Shown here in pieces: positions 19,081 through 28,066 of a stretch of 64,000 nt of DNA. The DNA is from Methanoregulaceae archaeon. GTDB taxonomy: Archaea; Halobacteriota; Methanomicrobia; Methanomicrobiales; Methanospirillaceae. Where the stretch lies: positions 42,357-106,356 of the forward strand of contig JACTVG010000007.1 of assembly GCA_015660965.1 (NCBI GenBank), read 5' to 3'. Both the position numbers and the translations under genes were made by a program. Positions within the stretch are counted from its first letter, which is position 1, and each line of letters begins with the position of its first letter. The notes beneath the pieces were generated by a model. The model was not told the DNA's origin and searched no databases. It saw nothing but the letters and a program-made list of their open reading frames with translations.

Positions 19081-20358
19081 TTATCTCATCTGTTTTTTGA
19101 TGATTGCGATACACATACCGGCAGCAATTGTCGAACCCATATCACGGATGGCAAATCTACCGAGCTGAGGCAGTTCTTTTACGTTCTCAATTACCATGGG
19201 CTTGCTCGGTTTGATCTGAACGATCGCTGCATCACCGGTCTTAAGGAATGTTGGATTTTCCTCTTTGGTCTCACCGGATCTTGGATCAAGCTTCTTTTTT
19301 AGCTCGACAAAGGTGCAGGCAGTTTGTGTCGTGTGGCAATGGAAAACTGGCGTGTAACCAACAGTGATCGCACTTGGGTGTTGCAGGACAACAATCTGGG
19401 CGGTGAATTCGTCAGCAACAGTTGGAGGGGCTTCAATCGGACCACATACGTCACCGCGACGAATATCGCCTTTACCGATACCACGGACGTTAAAGCCGAT
19501 ATTGTCACCTGGGACAGCCTGTGGAATCTCTTCGTGGTGCATTTCGATGGATTTAACTTCACCATCCTTGTTTGCTGGCATGAAAGCGATCTTCATTCCC
19601 TTTTTCATGATGCCAGTCTCAACCCTGCCGACAGGTACTGTTCCAATACCACTAATGCTGTAGACATCCTGGATGGGGACACGGAGCGGCTTATCGACTG
19701 GTTTCTCTGGTTCCTTAAAGGTATCGAGTGATGGTATCATCGCTGGACCTTTATACCAGGGTGTTTCAGAACCAATGCTCTTGATGTTTACACCGTTCAA
19801 TGCACTGATCGGAATAAAAAGAGTTTCTTCAGGTTTATAACCGACCACTTTGATGAGATCGGAAAGGTCTTTTTTCACTTCATTGAAGCGTTTTTCATCA
19901 AACTTAACAGTATCCATCTTGTTAATAGCAATAATTATCTGGGTGATGCCGAGCGTTCGTGCAAGAAATACATGCTCCTTTGTCTGCTCCATTACACCAT
20001 CTGCTGCAGCAACAACAAGAATAGCTGCATCTGCCTGAGAAGCACCGGTGATCATGTTTTTAACAAAGTCTCTATGTCCCGGGCAGTCGACAACCGTGAA
20101 GTAATATTTCGGGGTATCAAACCGTTTATGGGCAATATCGATCGTAATACCTCGTTCACGTTCCTCTTTTAAATTGTCCATGACCCAAGCAAATTCAAAG
20201 GTGGCCTTACCCTTCGATTCCGCCTCCTTTCGGTAACCTTCGATGATGTGTGCCGGTACTGCTCCGGTCTCGAACATCATCCTTCCCACGAGAGTTGACT
20301 TCCCGTGGTCAATGTGTCCAATAATAGCAAGATTCATGTGGGGCTTTTGAGATGCCAT
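19081..20358 (-). CDS. tuf: Translation elongation factor EF-1 alpha
   Basis: GTPase that delivers aminoacyl-tRNA to the ribosome. G1 is GHIDHGKST (14-22), G3 is DCPGH, and G4 is NKMD; domains 2 and 3 follow, with [11 protein letters not shown] in domain 2. 425 residues is normal for archaea. The start is set by GGAGGAATAAAATG, a strong Shine-Dalgarno. A clear TATA element lies 76-84 bases upstream. Confidence 0.98.
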   Translation of the reverse strand: MASQKPHMNLAIIGHIDHGKSTLVGRMMFETGAVPAHIIEGYRKEAESKGKATFEFAWVMDNLKEERERGITIDIAHKRFDTPKYYFTVVDCPGHRDFVKNMITGASQADAAILVVAAADGVMEQTKEHVFLARTLGITQIIIAINKMDTVKFDEKRFNEVKKDLSDLIKVVGYKPEETLFIPISALNGVNIKSIGSETPWYKGPAMIPSLDTFKEPEKPVDKPLRVPIQDVYSISGIGTVPVGRVETGIMKKGMKIAFMPANKDGEVKSIEMHHEEIPQAVPGDNIGFNVRGIGKGDIRRGDVCGPIEAPPTVADEFTAQIVVLQHPSAITVGYTPVFHCHTTQTACTFVELKKKLDPRSGETKEENPTFLKTGDAAIVQIKPSKPMVIENVKELPQLGRFAIRDMGSTIAAGMCIAIIKKQMR

Positions 20359-20433
20359 TTTATTCCTCCAATAAATGCTGAAACTGTATATTTACAGTCA
20401 GATTATGCGAGTATTACATATAGGAAAGCCATC

Positions 20434-20442
20434 TATATAAAT
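20434..20442 (-). promoter_or_regulatory. TATA box of the tuf-rps10 operon
   Basis: Read on the minus strand the element is ATTTATATA, preceded by A-rich bases that could serve as BRE. It is 76 bases before the tuf start, leaving a leader of about 50 bases that ends in GGAGG. This is the clearest archaeal core promoter in the window. Confidence 0.6.
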
Positions 20443-20505
20443 CATTTTGAGTATACCGTATCGTAAATTACGGGGCAAATATTTTGATCGAAAATCCCTT
20501 ATCAC

Positions 20506-20826
20506 ATGATATTAAACAATTCTCGTACGATGAAGACACTTGAATTCCATCGGGATGAAAAAAAGGATCGAGTAACTGTAGCCTGCGCGGATGGTGAAGT
20601 CTCGGTGTATACCCACTGTGAATATTGCAAACATTGCAAAGGGATCTGGGTTAAAAAACGTATGGTACCGAACCCACAAACACAAGCGTACTCTGATATT
20701 CGTAGAGGTTCTGGATCAGATGAGAACCTTATGAATGCCGCAATGATGTTTAATACACTTATAAGGGATGGTTCTGCAGTTGAATGCGATGACGATGCAA
20801 ATGGGGGCTACCGTTCTCGGTATTAA
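20506..20826 (+). CDS. Small cysteine-containing protein of unknown function
   Basis: Up to 106 residues; a second in-frame ATG at 20530 (MKTLEFHRDEKK) gives 98. A cysteine cluster C-x2-C-x2-C (residues near 38-44: CEYCKHC) followed by KGIWVKKRM suggests metal binding or a redox role. The C-terminus is acidic then arginine-containing (DDDANGGYRSRY). No family recognised. It stands alone, divergent from tuf and convergent with the sulfite-reductase-like gene, 21 bases from its end. Neither start has a strong Shine-Dalgarno, so it may be leaderless. Confidence 0.55.
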   Translation: MILNNSRTMKTLEFHRDEKKDRVTVACADGEVSVYTHCEYCKHCKGIWVKKRMVPNPQTQAYSDIRRGSGSDENLMNAAMMFNTLIRDGSAVECDDDANGGYRSRY

Positions 20827-20847
20827 TTGAAAATTAGATTTTTTTAG

Positions 20848-21708
20848 TTATTTTTTGATATTTTTAACAATCTCATCTTTAAATTTTTCAAACTGAATAT
20901 CATCCATTTGATCGGAGAGAAGACGACCGCTCCATGCTCTACGAAAAACCCACGTTACGATTTTTTCTACTATTGATATAACCTGATCTGCGTTTTCCAC
21001 AGAGACAAGTTCCCTTCCAATGTGAGGGTGTCTCCCTCTTCGTCCTCCCACAAGAATGAGATAATGGCGGTGCTCTGCTTGGATAATATCAAAAGGACAC
21101 GATTGTATGCAAACCCCGCACTGGACACATTTTTTAGGATCAAGGACGCTTATTCCGTTTTTAATAAGAATTGCATTTTCCTTGCAGTACTGAACACATG
21201 TGCCACACCCTGTGCATTCACCCGGCAATCGTACTGGGCGAACTCTTCCCATGATCCCGATCTCGTTAAGCATTGGACTGGTGCAAGCGTTCGGGCACCC
21301 CGATATTGCGATACGGATTTTAACAGGCATCTCTTTTCCGAACAGTTTTGAATCAATGTTTTGTGCTAAAGTAATGGTATCGATATTTGCAAACTTGCAC
21401 CTCTCTATTCCTGGGCATGCAAGAATGTTAACAACCTCATCCCGTTCTGATCCTATCGGTGTTCCATTTTTTTCAAGAGCTTTTTCAATTTTAAGCAATG
21501 AAGACGGCAAAATATGAGGTATTTCGATGGACTGCCTTGTCGTACAATGAACAACACCGGATCCGTATTTTTTTGCGATGAGAGCAATACCACGAAGTTG
21601 TTCGACCGAGATTTTACCAGCGGGTAATCTTATACGAACCGTACACAAATCGGAGTTTCGTTCTGTTATGACGCCCCCCTTCATGTGCACGCCAAATTCT
21701 TTATACAT
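20848..21708 (-). CDS. Small sulfite/nitrite reductase-like protein with two ferredoxin motifs (Dsr-LP type)
   Basis: A 286-residue siroheme-type protein. The N-terminal half-domain (GGVITERNSDLCTVRIRLPAG) precedes the [4Fe-4S]-siroheme cysteines: C-x5-C in CPGIERC and C-x3-C in CPNAC. Two ferredoxin clusters follow, in CTGCGTCVQYC and CVQCGVCIQSCPF. Methanogens encode several such short Dsr-like proteins; Fsr is the larger relative that detoxifies sulfite. Whether this reduces sulfite, nitrite or something else cannot be read. It is monocistronic, 50 bases downstream of cobS. Confidence 0.85.
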   Translation of the reverse strand: MYKEFGVHMKGGVITERNSDLCTVRIRLPAGKISVEQLRGIALIAKKYGSGVVHCTTRQSIEIPHILPSSLLKIEKALEKNGTPIGSERDEVVNILACPGIERCKFANIDTITLAQNIDSKLFGKEMPVKIRIAISGCPNACTSPMLNEIGIMGRVRPVRLPGECTGCGTCVQYCKENAILIKNGISVLDPKKCVQCGVCIQSCPFDIIQAEHRHYLILVGGRRGRHPHIGRELVSVENADQVISIVEKIVTWVFRRAWSGRLLSDQMDDIQFEKFKDEIVKNIKK

Positions 21709-21758
21709 CCATCATTACTACGGAAAACGTGGTTAAAAAAGATAGCTTTGTTGCATGA

Positions 21759-22472
21759 TTAAGAAACAAGTGCCATCCCAAGGATAACTACAACTCGAGT
21801 GATCTCATTTGATGCACCCACAACATCACCGTTGACGCCACCGAATAACCGTTTCGATGTTACGAGAAGGAGAATCGGGCATAGCACCATCAAAATACCT
21901 GCTGCAGCCAGTTTTTTTGGTGAAATTGGAAGGAGAATCAGGGGAAGGCACAACACAAATGCAAGTATAGGGAAATACGGCCTTGAAAATTTGTGGAGGT
22001 AGCTGTGGATTCCTTCTTGAAACGGTGCCCCGGTTGTAGTAAGGAACGCCATAGAAAATTTACCACAAACTTCTCCAATAATTACTGCCGTTACGATCGA
22101 TCCAGATATCTGGAGGCTGGCAAACAGCAGTAAGGTTATGATAATGCCCAGTGCCACACCACCAACACCAATCTGTCGATCGGTGAGTGCCTGGATACGT
22201 TTCTCATGATCACCGTGAGCCATTATTGCGTCACCGAAATCGAGAAGACCATCAAAATGATTGCATCCGGATAAAAGTAACAGTCCAGCTATGGCAACAG
22301 CAGAGGCAAGTATCTGATTTGTGATGAAGTAAACAAGAAGGGCGACAAGACCTCCAATGACATAGCCAGCGATAGGATATAAGTAGGAATATCGTGCGAA
22401 ATACTCAAAATCTCGTGCTTTTCCAAGTGGCAGAATGGTAGTAAACTGTAAAAGAGAGATAAGTGCTTTCAT
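21759..22472 (-). CDS. cobS: Adenosylcobinamide-GDP ribazoletransferase (cobalamin 5'-phosphate synthase)
   Basis: Membrane enzyme joining the lower ligand alpha-ribazole(-phosphate) to adenosylcobinamide-GDP. LLLSGCNHFDGLLDFGDAIMAHG carries the conserved acidic motif of CobS, and QALTDRQIGVGGVALG the second signature; five to six hydrophobic helices. I take ATG 22472, which overlaps the cobZ stop as ATGA; ATG 22478 two codons earlier is possible. Coupled to cobZ and divergent from cobT, it forms a complete lower-ligand block. Confidence 0.95.
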   Translation of the reverse strand: MKALISLLQFTTILPLGKARDFEYFARYSYLYPIAGYVIGGLVALLVYFITNQILASAVAIAGLLLLSGCNHFDGLLDFGDAIMAHGDHEKRIQALTDRQIGVGGVALGIIITLLLFASLQISGSIVTAVIIGEVCGKFSMAFLTTTGAPFQEGIHSYLHKFSRPYFPILAFVLCLPLILLPISPKKLAAAGILMVLCPILLLVTSKRLFGGVNGDVVGASNEITRVVVILGMALVS

Positions 22473-22903
22473 ACGCATTCGCTATAAAGCCGGGATGTGC
22501 ACCCCGCGATTAGTCCTGCAATCGCATCATCGAGGAATGGACCGAGTTTCGCTAGAATGCCGGGTTTCTTTTGATCGTATCGTGTGAACTCAAACCGTGC
22601 ATAGGTCCCACCAATGCATTCAGCAATTGCCATACCAATAATCTCATCACTCAGTAAAAAAACCGGGTCGTCCTTAATCTCGGAATTCGGGCGATTGTGA
22701 TAGAGTTCATCTTCAAGAAGGATTGCCGCAAGGATTAAAGATGAAACGTTGGGATCGCAAAGATATTTTTTAATCTTTATCTCAAGATTACGTGCAGCCT
22801 CCGTCTCGTTCATACCATGTGAGACATAAAGCTCCATTCCGGCTGCTACCACAGCATCGAGAGAGATCTCTTTATCCTTTAATCTGCGTTCAATCTCAAA
22901 CAT
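22469..22903 (-). CDS. cobZ: Alpha-ribazole-5'-phosphate phosphatase, PgpA-like
   Basis: A 144-residue protein of the phosphatidylglycerophosphatase A family, the group to which the characterised Methanosarcina CobZ belongs. VFLLSDEIIGMAIAECIGGTYARFEFTRYDQKKPGILAKLGPF-type segment, with acidic residues in SDEI and FLDDAIAGL, matches PgpA folds. It dephosphorylates alpha-ribazole-5'-phosphate. The assignment to CobZ rather than a lipid phosphatase rests mainly on its ATGA overlap with cobS. Confidence 0.8.
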   Translation of the reverse strand: MFEIERRLKDKEISLDAVVAAGMELYVSHGMNETEAARNLEIKIKKYLCDPNVSSLILAAILLEDELYHNRPNSEIKDDPVFLLSDEIIGMAIAECIGGTYARFEFTRYDQKKPGILAKLGPFLDDAIAGLIAGCTSRLYSECV

Positions 22904-22988
22904 GTGATTATTGGTTGTATCGATCGTTGTATTATTAGATTGCGTAATTTGTAAAACGATACTTTCAATCTCAATGGTGATGACATGA

Positions 22989-24014
22989 ATGTTTGCAAAT
23001 CATATGGCATTCATTTCAAAACCTCCGCAGCTTAATTTTTCAACACCATTATTTTGTAGTATTTTGGCGAATACCCGCTTAAGTACAGTCCCTGGTATCT
23101 CAGGTGCGGGACCGTCTCCAGAGAAAACCCTTTTAACCCCTATCCTTGATGCAGAACTAATTACATTCGGATCGATTACGAGTTTGCCGATTAAACCGAA
23201 TACACCGACAGGTTGCCCAACACCAGCGTCAATAACTCGTGCGATGATGGAACTAACCTACTTAACCCCGCTATTTATCAATGCGGGACTTGCTCATACA
23301 CCAACGGTACCGTGTCTTGATGCGTATGGGTGTGTGGGAGATGATCCGCGGGTGAAGGATGCCGTCCCCTGTGTTGAAGCGCTCTATAGTCGGGGTCAGT
23401 GGATTGGGAAATTCCTCTCCAAATCAAATGATTTACTTGTGCTTGGCGAATGCGTTCCTGGCGGTACTACAACAGCACTATGTATTCTACGTGCGCTTGA
23501 CTATCCTGCATCAGTCAGTAGTAGTTATGTCAATAACCCCGTATCGAAAAAAGAGGAAATTTGGGATATCGTAAAAAAACGGATTAAATCAAACGATATC
23601 AAACAACCTCTCGACCTTATCCGGTTAACCGGTGACCCTATGATGGCAGTTGCTGTCGGTATTATCCATTCTTATTCTGGAAACCTACTACTCGCCGGGG
23701 GGACTCAAATGCTTGCGGTAGCTGCATTGGCACGAGCGATGGATGACCATATACCTATGGTCGTCACTACATCGTATGTGAGGGATGATCCCAGTGCTAA
23801 TGTCAAGGACCTAGCAAAACAAATTGGTGTGAAAATTTTTTTTGTGGATCCCGGTTTTCAGGATCTTGGTCATTCCGGACTTGCAAGGTATTGCATCGGT
23901 GAAGTTAAGGAAGGAATGGGTGCTGGTGGTGCAATGCTACTTGCATATCTGCTTGGATACTCCCCAGCAGAGATCCGAGCAAAGATTTTTGAAACCGTGA
24001 GCACTTACAGTTGA
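22989..24014 (+). CDS. cobT: Nicotinate-nucleotide--dimethylbenzimidazole phosphoribosyltransferase, archaeal (UPF0284)
   Basis: A 341-residue CobT-like protein that activates the lower-ligand base of cobamides. Family segments include PGISGAGPSPEKTLLTP near the N-terminus, GECVPGGTTTAL in the middle and GAGGAMLLAYL at the C-terminus. The archaeal form is shorter and divergent from bacterial CobT. It is transcribed divergently from cobZ-cobS across 85 bases that must hold both promoters. Confidence 0.88.
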   Translation: MFANHMAFISKPPQLNFSTPLFCSILANTRLSTVPGISGAGPSPEKTLLTPILDAELITFGSITSLPIKPNTPTGCPTPASITRAMMELTYLTPLFINAGLAHTPTVPCLDAYGCVGDDPRVKDAVPCVEALYSRGQWIGKFLSKSNDLLVLGECVPGGTTTALCILRALDYPASVSSSYVNNPVSKKEEIWDIVKKRIKSNDIKQPLDLIRLTGDPMMAVAVGIIHSYSGNLLLAGGTQMLAVAALARAMDDHIPMVVTTSYVRDDPSANVKDLAKQIGVKIFFVDPGFQDLGHSGLARYCIGEVKEGMGAGGAMLLAYLLGYSPAEIRAKIFETVSTYS

Positions 24015-24051
24015 AAAGGACTTATCTCAAATTATAACAAATCTGTATATA

Positions 24052-24609
24052 ATGCGTCCCATTTTCGTTGTCAACAATTTCGGACAGTTCAATCATCTCA
24101 TCCATCGCTCTTTAAGGGATATGGATATCCTTGTCACTATTATACCAAACACCACACCACCAAACGAAGTCGCAGGTGGATGCAGAGGGATTATTCTCGG
24201 TGGCGGACCGACAATTGAGCGATCAGGCAATTGTGCCCAGTACCTAGATCTTGGGCTTCCTGTTCTTGGGATCTGTCTTGGTCTTCATATTATTGCAACA
24301 AAATTTGGAGGTGAAGTTAGGCAAGGACTCAGCGGGGGCTACGGTCCTATCGACGTCGAGATTTCCGAACACAATGACATTCTAGCCGGATATCCAAAAA
24401 CAATCCGCGTTTGGGCATCTCATGCTGATGAAGTAAGTAAAGTTCCTCGTAATTTCTCTCTGCTTGCTAGCTCACATATTTGCAATGCTGAAGCTATCGC
24501 TCTCCCAAACAAGCATATCTATGGCGTCCAGTGGCATCCCGAAGTTAGTCATACGGAAGACGGCCAGAGACTTTTTTCGAATTTTAATGCAATAACACTT
24601 GATAAATGA
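24052..24609 (+). CDS. guaAA: GMP synthase glutaminase subunit A
   Basis: A 185-residue class I glutamine amidotransferase that feeds ammonia to the separate ATP-pyrophosphatase subunit in archaea. The nucleophile is the cysteine in LGICLGLHII (about residue 77), and the His-Glu pair is in QWHPEVSHTEDG. The start MRPIFVVNNFGQFNHLI fits the archaeal subunit. The partner subunit is not in this window. It follows cobT by 37 bases. Confidence 0.93.
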   Translation: MRPIFVVNNFGQFNHLIHRSLRDMDILVTIIPNTTPPNEVAGGCRGIILGGGPTIERSGNCAQYLDLGLPVLGICLGLHIIATKFGGEVRQGLSGGYGPIDVEISEHNDILAGYPKTIRVWASHADEVSKVPRNFSLLASSHICNAEAIALPNKHIYGVQWHPEVSHTEDGQRLFSNFNAITLDK

Positions 24610-24636
24610 AAATAACAAAATTTACACCTTTTTGCT

Positions 24637-25206
24637 ATGCTATCAATCGAAGATCTTGCTGAAAAAATTCAATCAATAGGGTTTCGTTGTGTTCGTTGTG
24701 GAACGTGTTGCCGACATGTTTCCCCAGATTCGAACCTTGTCCTTGTCTCGCCGGATGAGATTAAGGCAATTATCTCCGCGACCGGATTGACGTGGGATAA
24801 GGTTGCAGAACCGTATCCAGAAACAATCGATGATCATCATGGTGCACGATTCACTATTGGTTGGTGTCTACGACGCAATAATGATCATTGCAGATTTTTT
24901 CATGATGGTGCTTGCACAATCTATCAAAATCGCCCTTGGATTTGTCAAACATATCCATTTATGCTAGATGAAGAAAGGCTTGTAGTATCACCCTGTGAAG
25001 GTTTAGGACACACTATGTCAGAAGAGGATGCTTTAATCATCATATCTAAACTTTTAGAGCGCCAGACTGCTGAAAAGGAAGAGGAAGAGAGAGTTAGACA
25101 AGTTTTAAAACGAAATCAAATTTCAACTAAAAGATTTGTTGTTATTGATAGTGAAGGGATAAAGGAGATCGATTCTTTGGATAGAAATACTATTCCAGCA
25201 AAGTGA
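24637..25206 (+). CDS. YkgJ family cysteine-cluster protein
   Basis: A 189-residue protein with the zinc or iron-sulfur cysteine pattern CVRCGTCC near residue 18, and later CRFF-x4-CTIYQNRPWICQTYPF (about 88-108). The C-terminal 50 residues are charged and helical (LERQTAEKEEEERVRQVLKRN) and look like an added coiled coil. Function of the family is unknown. It follows guaAA by 27 bases and may be cotranscribed. Confidence 0.82.
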   Translation: MLSIEDLAEKIQSIGFRCVRCGTCCRHVSPDSNLVLVSPDEIKAIISATGLTWDKVAEPYPETIDDHHGARFTIGWCLRRNNDHCRFFHDGACTIYQNRPWICQTYPFMLDEERLVVSPCEGLGHTMSEEDALIIISKLLERQTAEKEEEERVRQVLKRNQISTKRFVVIDSEGIKEIDSLDRNTIPAK

Positions 25207-25354
25207 ATTAAAAAACCATTAAGATAACACAAATAAACATATTTTTAATTAAAAAATTTAGTCGTAATTACTGGGATTTATTTTCTATCATTTTCATCAA
25301 AAAGAATTCTTTTTGGGTAACATCCTTAAATAATAAAAAAAGAAGCTGAGTCAT

Positions 25355-26350
25355 ATGAAAACCAAAGCAAGTCAGATCTCTTTATTGGTTATCCTTGTAA
25401 TTTGTTATCTTGTCGTCCACGCCGGTGCTTTAATTAATCAGATTCCCGTTGGAGGAACCGCTTATATCGGAGAACAGGGGTTGGATATACATTTATCAGT
25501 ACCTGCTGCTGGCACACAGATTGGATGGTGGAGTCCGGGATCAGCGTTCACAAATGCCCCCGATTATCCAATGACGGTTACCGATCCATTGAATTTTGTA
25601 ATTGACCCAACTGTGTTTGGTTCAAGAACGGGTCCTTGGTACGTACTTCCTGGAAAAGCACTTGCATTCAATGTCCAGGATCCTCAACTAGCAGCTATCA
25701 AAGTTGAGGATACAACGATAAGTCAAGATATTACTCCGAATGGGTGGATATATCGAGGAGATGAAGCGAGGTTCCGTATAGAAAGCAATCTCGCTGAATT
25801 TACACAACGTGGGATACCAGGAGCACCCGTCACAATTAAAGTTCAGGGTCCCTCTGGCGGTGTTTATTCTGCGCTTATTAACAAACAAGGGATTACAACG
25901 CCTTTAGCTGTTGATGTATCTACAACACCGTTCTATACGGGCACTGTCTGGGACACACTAAACCCCGCATATGCTCCTGGTCAGTATACCATCTGGGCAG
26001 AATGCAATGCGAATAGGATGAAAGACAATTACGATGTTGTGGGTAAAACAGAGAGTCCCCCGATTTCTATCCTTGTACGCGAACAAAATCCGCTTATTAG
26101 CGTAAACGTTCCTACAACAAATCCCACCATTATTGCTACTACCGTTCCTACAAAAAAGCCGACGACAATTGTGGTTACAAACACACCGATCCCCATTGAA
26201 ACAACCGCAGCTCCCTCACTGGTAACAACACAACAAACTGTTCAGCCATCAGTGACCCCAACACCTACAAGAGCACCAGGATTCAGCGGGATGTTTGGAA
26301 TTATTGCTATTATCGTAGTTTGTGCGTTATACCTTGCAAAACGAGATTGA
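25355..26350 (+). CDS. DUF3821 surface protein with PGF-type C-terminal sorting signal
   Basis: A 331-residue exported protein. Signal peptide at 8-25 (LLVILVICYLVVHAGA), then the DUF3821-type region (GGTAYIGEQGLDIHL, WWSPGS, WYVLPGKALAFNVQDP) common in Methanomicrobiales, then a Thr/Pro-rich linker (about 255-305), and a C-terminus PGF-hydrophobic-KRD (APGFSGMFGIIAIIVV). That last pattern matches the PGF-CTERM signal processed by archaeosortase A in other archaea. Likely an O- or N-glycosylated cell surface protein. Preceded by a TATA-like AAATAATAAA stretch. Confidence 0.85.
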   Translation: MKTKASQISLLVILVICYLVVHAGALINQIPVGGTAYIGEQGLDIHLSVPAAGTQIGWWSPGSAFTNAPDYPMTVTDPLNFVIDPTVFGSRTGPWYVLPGKALAFNVQDPQLAAIKVEDTTISQDITPNGWIYRGDEARFRIESNLAEFTQRGIPGAPVTIKVQGPSGGVYSALINKQGITTPLAVDVSTTPFYTGTVWDTLNPAYAPGQYTIWAECNANRMKDNYDVVGKTESPPISILVREQNPLISVNVPTTNPTIIATTVPTKKPTTIVVTNTPIPIETTAAPSLVTTQQTVQPSVTPTPTRAPGFSGMFGIIAIIVVCALYLAKRD

Positions 26351-26353
26351 TCC

Positions 26354-26361
26354 TTTTTTTT
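26354..26361 (+). terminator. T8 terminator after the DUF3821 gene
   Basis: Eight consecutive T residues begin three bases after the stop codon, the usual archaeal T-tract terminator. Confidence 0.45.
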
Positions 26362-26407
26362 AAATTATAACAATATTTTTTATTAACGTGAATGTAAACT
26401 CTGCACT

Positions 26408-26914
26408 ATGAATGTTGCAACTACTGTAATTAAATCACGGCATAGTATCAGGAAATTCAAATCCGATCCTATTGATGAACTTATTATTAAGGATGCGATC
26501 GAATGCGCTCGACACGCACCTACTGCAATGAACATCCAACCCTGGCTCTTTGGGGTTATAAAGGAAAAACCACTACTTCAAAAAATAGCTCAGCTCACGG
26601 ATCACGCAAAATTCATTGCCGATGCACCTCTTTGTTTTGCGGTTTTTGGTGAAAAAAAAGCCACATATTACCTTGAAGATTGTTGCGCTGCAACAGAGAA
26701 CCTAATAATCGCACTACAAGCACATGGTATCGGTAGCTGCTGGGTTGCTGGGGATAAAAAGGCGCATGCCGAACCAGTTCGAAAATTGCTTAACGTACCA
26801 GATACCCATACGTTGGTTTCGCTTGTCCCTGCTGGAATGCCCTCTGAAGTCTCAATCATTGAGAAAAAAGATTTAAAGTATGTAGTATTCGAGGAATCGT
26901 TCAAAAAGGGATGA
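26408..26914 (+). CDS. Nitroreductase family FMN protein
   Basis: A 168-residue protein with the N-terminal RHSIRKFKSDPI signature and the FMN contacts HAPTAMNIQPW, then GIGSCWVAG near residue 115. Short nitroreductases in methanogens use NAD(P)H or F420-linked electrons; substrate unknown. Preceded by its own AT-rich promoter stretch and followed by a convergent DUF475 gene. Confidence 0.9.
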   Translation: MNVATTVIKSRHSIRKFKSDPIDELIIKDAIECARHAPTAMNIQPWLFGVIKEKPLLQKIAQLTDHAKFIADAPLCFAVFGEKKATYYLEDCCAATENLIIALQAHGIGSCWVAGDKKAHAEPVRKLLNVPDTHTLVSLVPAGMPSEVSIIEKKDLKYVVFEESFKKG

Positions 26915-26951
26915 ATCCTAAACCTGCTACTAATCGCTCAAATCAAGAATA

Positions 26952-27875
26952 TTATATCGGATTTTTTTCAGTAATATTCCTCACCGATTTTATATAGAAG
27001 AATCCAACGACGCCAAATGTGACGAGTGGAGAAACCCATGGAGGTATATGATATCCAAAGGAATCAACCATCATAATCAGGCCAAGGAACAGAATGGAAT
27101 ACATCGCACCGTTTTTCAGAAATATGTATTTTTTTATGGTTTTTATGTTTTTCATCGTGAGTTCTCTAACCACAAGAGCACCAAGTCCGTTTCCAATCAA
27201 AATCAGAGGTACAGAAAGGGTGAAGGCAAAAGCCCCGAGCACACCATCGACAGAGAATGTTGCGTCAATGACCTCAAGATAGAAAAGTTTACTGACGTCA
27301 GAAAGGGTATTATCCACCATCTTTTTCTCGTGGCGTTCTGCGTTCTGACGGAACCCATGAATAATGAAGAATGCTGTTGATCCGATCACCGCTCCAAATG
27401 CTATTAAGGGATTTTTCATCAGCGCGAACCAGACTATAAGAGCGAGGAATATAGAGACAATAGCATAGAACCAGACACCTTTGGATTCGATATACCGCTC
27501 CCCTCGTAATCCATAGTGTTTCTGCTCTAAAAAGAGCCAGTGGAAGAAGAGGAACATCAGGAATGTACCCCCACCCATAAGAAGGATCGATGCCGATTGT
27601 TCAAGCGCTTCAATTACAATCGGGTCGCTGGAAAACGCAGCGAATATAGAACCAACAGGACCAAGGGAAGGAATTGCCATCCAAACGAGGAGCCAAGGTA
27701 GTATGCCCCTTATAACAAATACGGCGAAAAAGAGTCCCCAGATAAGGAACCAACGGCGAGCTCTCTCCCCCATCGTCGAGAGCACTTCGGCATTGATAAT
27801 TGCGTTGTCAATGCTGCTGATTGTCTCAAAGAGACATAATCCGGCAATGATTAGGAGAATTGAAATAATATCCAT
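26952..27875 (-). CDS. DUF475 integral membrane protein (TerC superfamily)
   Basis: A 307-residue polytopic protein with about nine helices. The acidic motifs LFETISSIDNAIINAEVL near the N-terminus and EVIDATFSVDGVLGAFAF in the second half are the paired, internally repeated signatures of the TerC/DUF475 fold, thought to bind metal ions during export. Divergent from the Hps-RraA gene. No tellurium resistance partners are nearby. Confidence 0.85.
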   Translation of the reverse strand: MDIISILLIIAGLCLFETISSIDNAIINAEVLSTMGERARRWFLIWGLFFAVFVIRGILPWLLVWMAIPSLGPVGSIFAAFSSDPIVIEALEQSASILLMGGGTFLMFLFFHWLFLEQKHYGLRGERYIESKGVWFYAIVSIFLALIVWFALMKNPLIAFGAVIGSTAFFIIHGFRQNAERHEKKMVDNTLSDVSKLFYLEVIDATFSVDGVLGAFAFTLSVPLILIGNGLGALVVRELTMKNIKTIKKYIFLKNGAMYSILFLGLIMMVDSFGYHIPPWVSPLVTFGVVGFFYIKSVRNITEKNPI

Positions 27876-27926
27876 GGAGTGCGAATTGTATGTGTGTTTT
27901 ATCGCGTCTTAAAATATTGGAAATTT

Positions 27927-27944
27927 GCGATTTAAAGTAATCGC
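27927..27944. promoter_or_regulatory. Inverted repeat over a TATA-like core
   Basis: GCGATT and AATCGC flank TAAAGT in the divergent spacer between the DUF475 gene (52 bases away) and the Hps-RraA gene (122 bases away). An operator overlapping a TATA element would repress transcription; this is an inference from the palindrome alone. Confidence 0.25.
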
Positions 27945-28066
27945 TTCAAAATACATGATAATTATTGGTATATTTTCAGCGGGGATGCTTCTCATTTTTT
28001 TACCATTCAGTAATCGTGTTCATTGGTCAACAATCCTTATGCACTGGCATTTCATAATCTCTGGGT

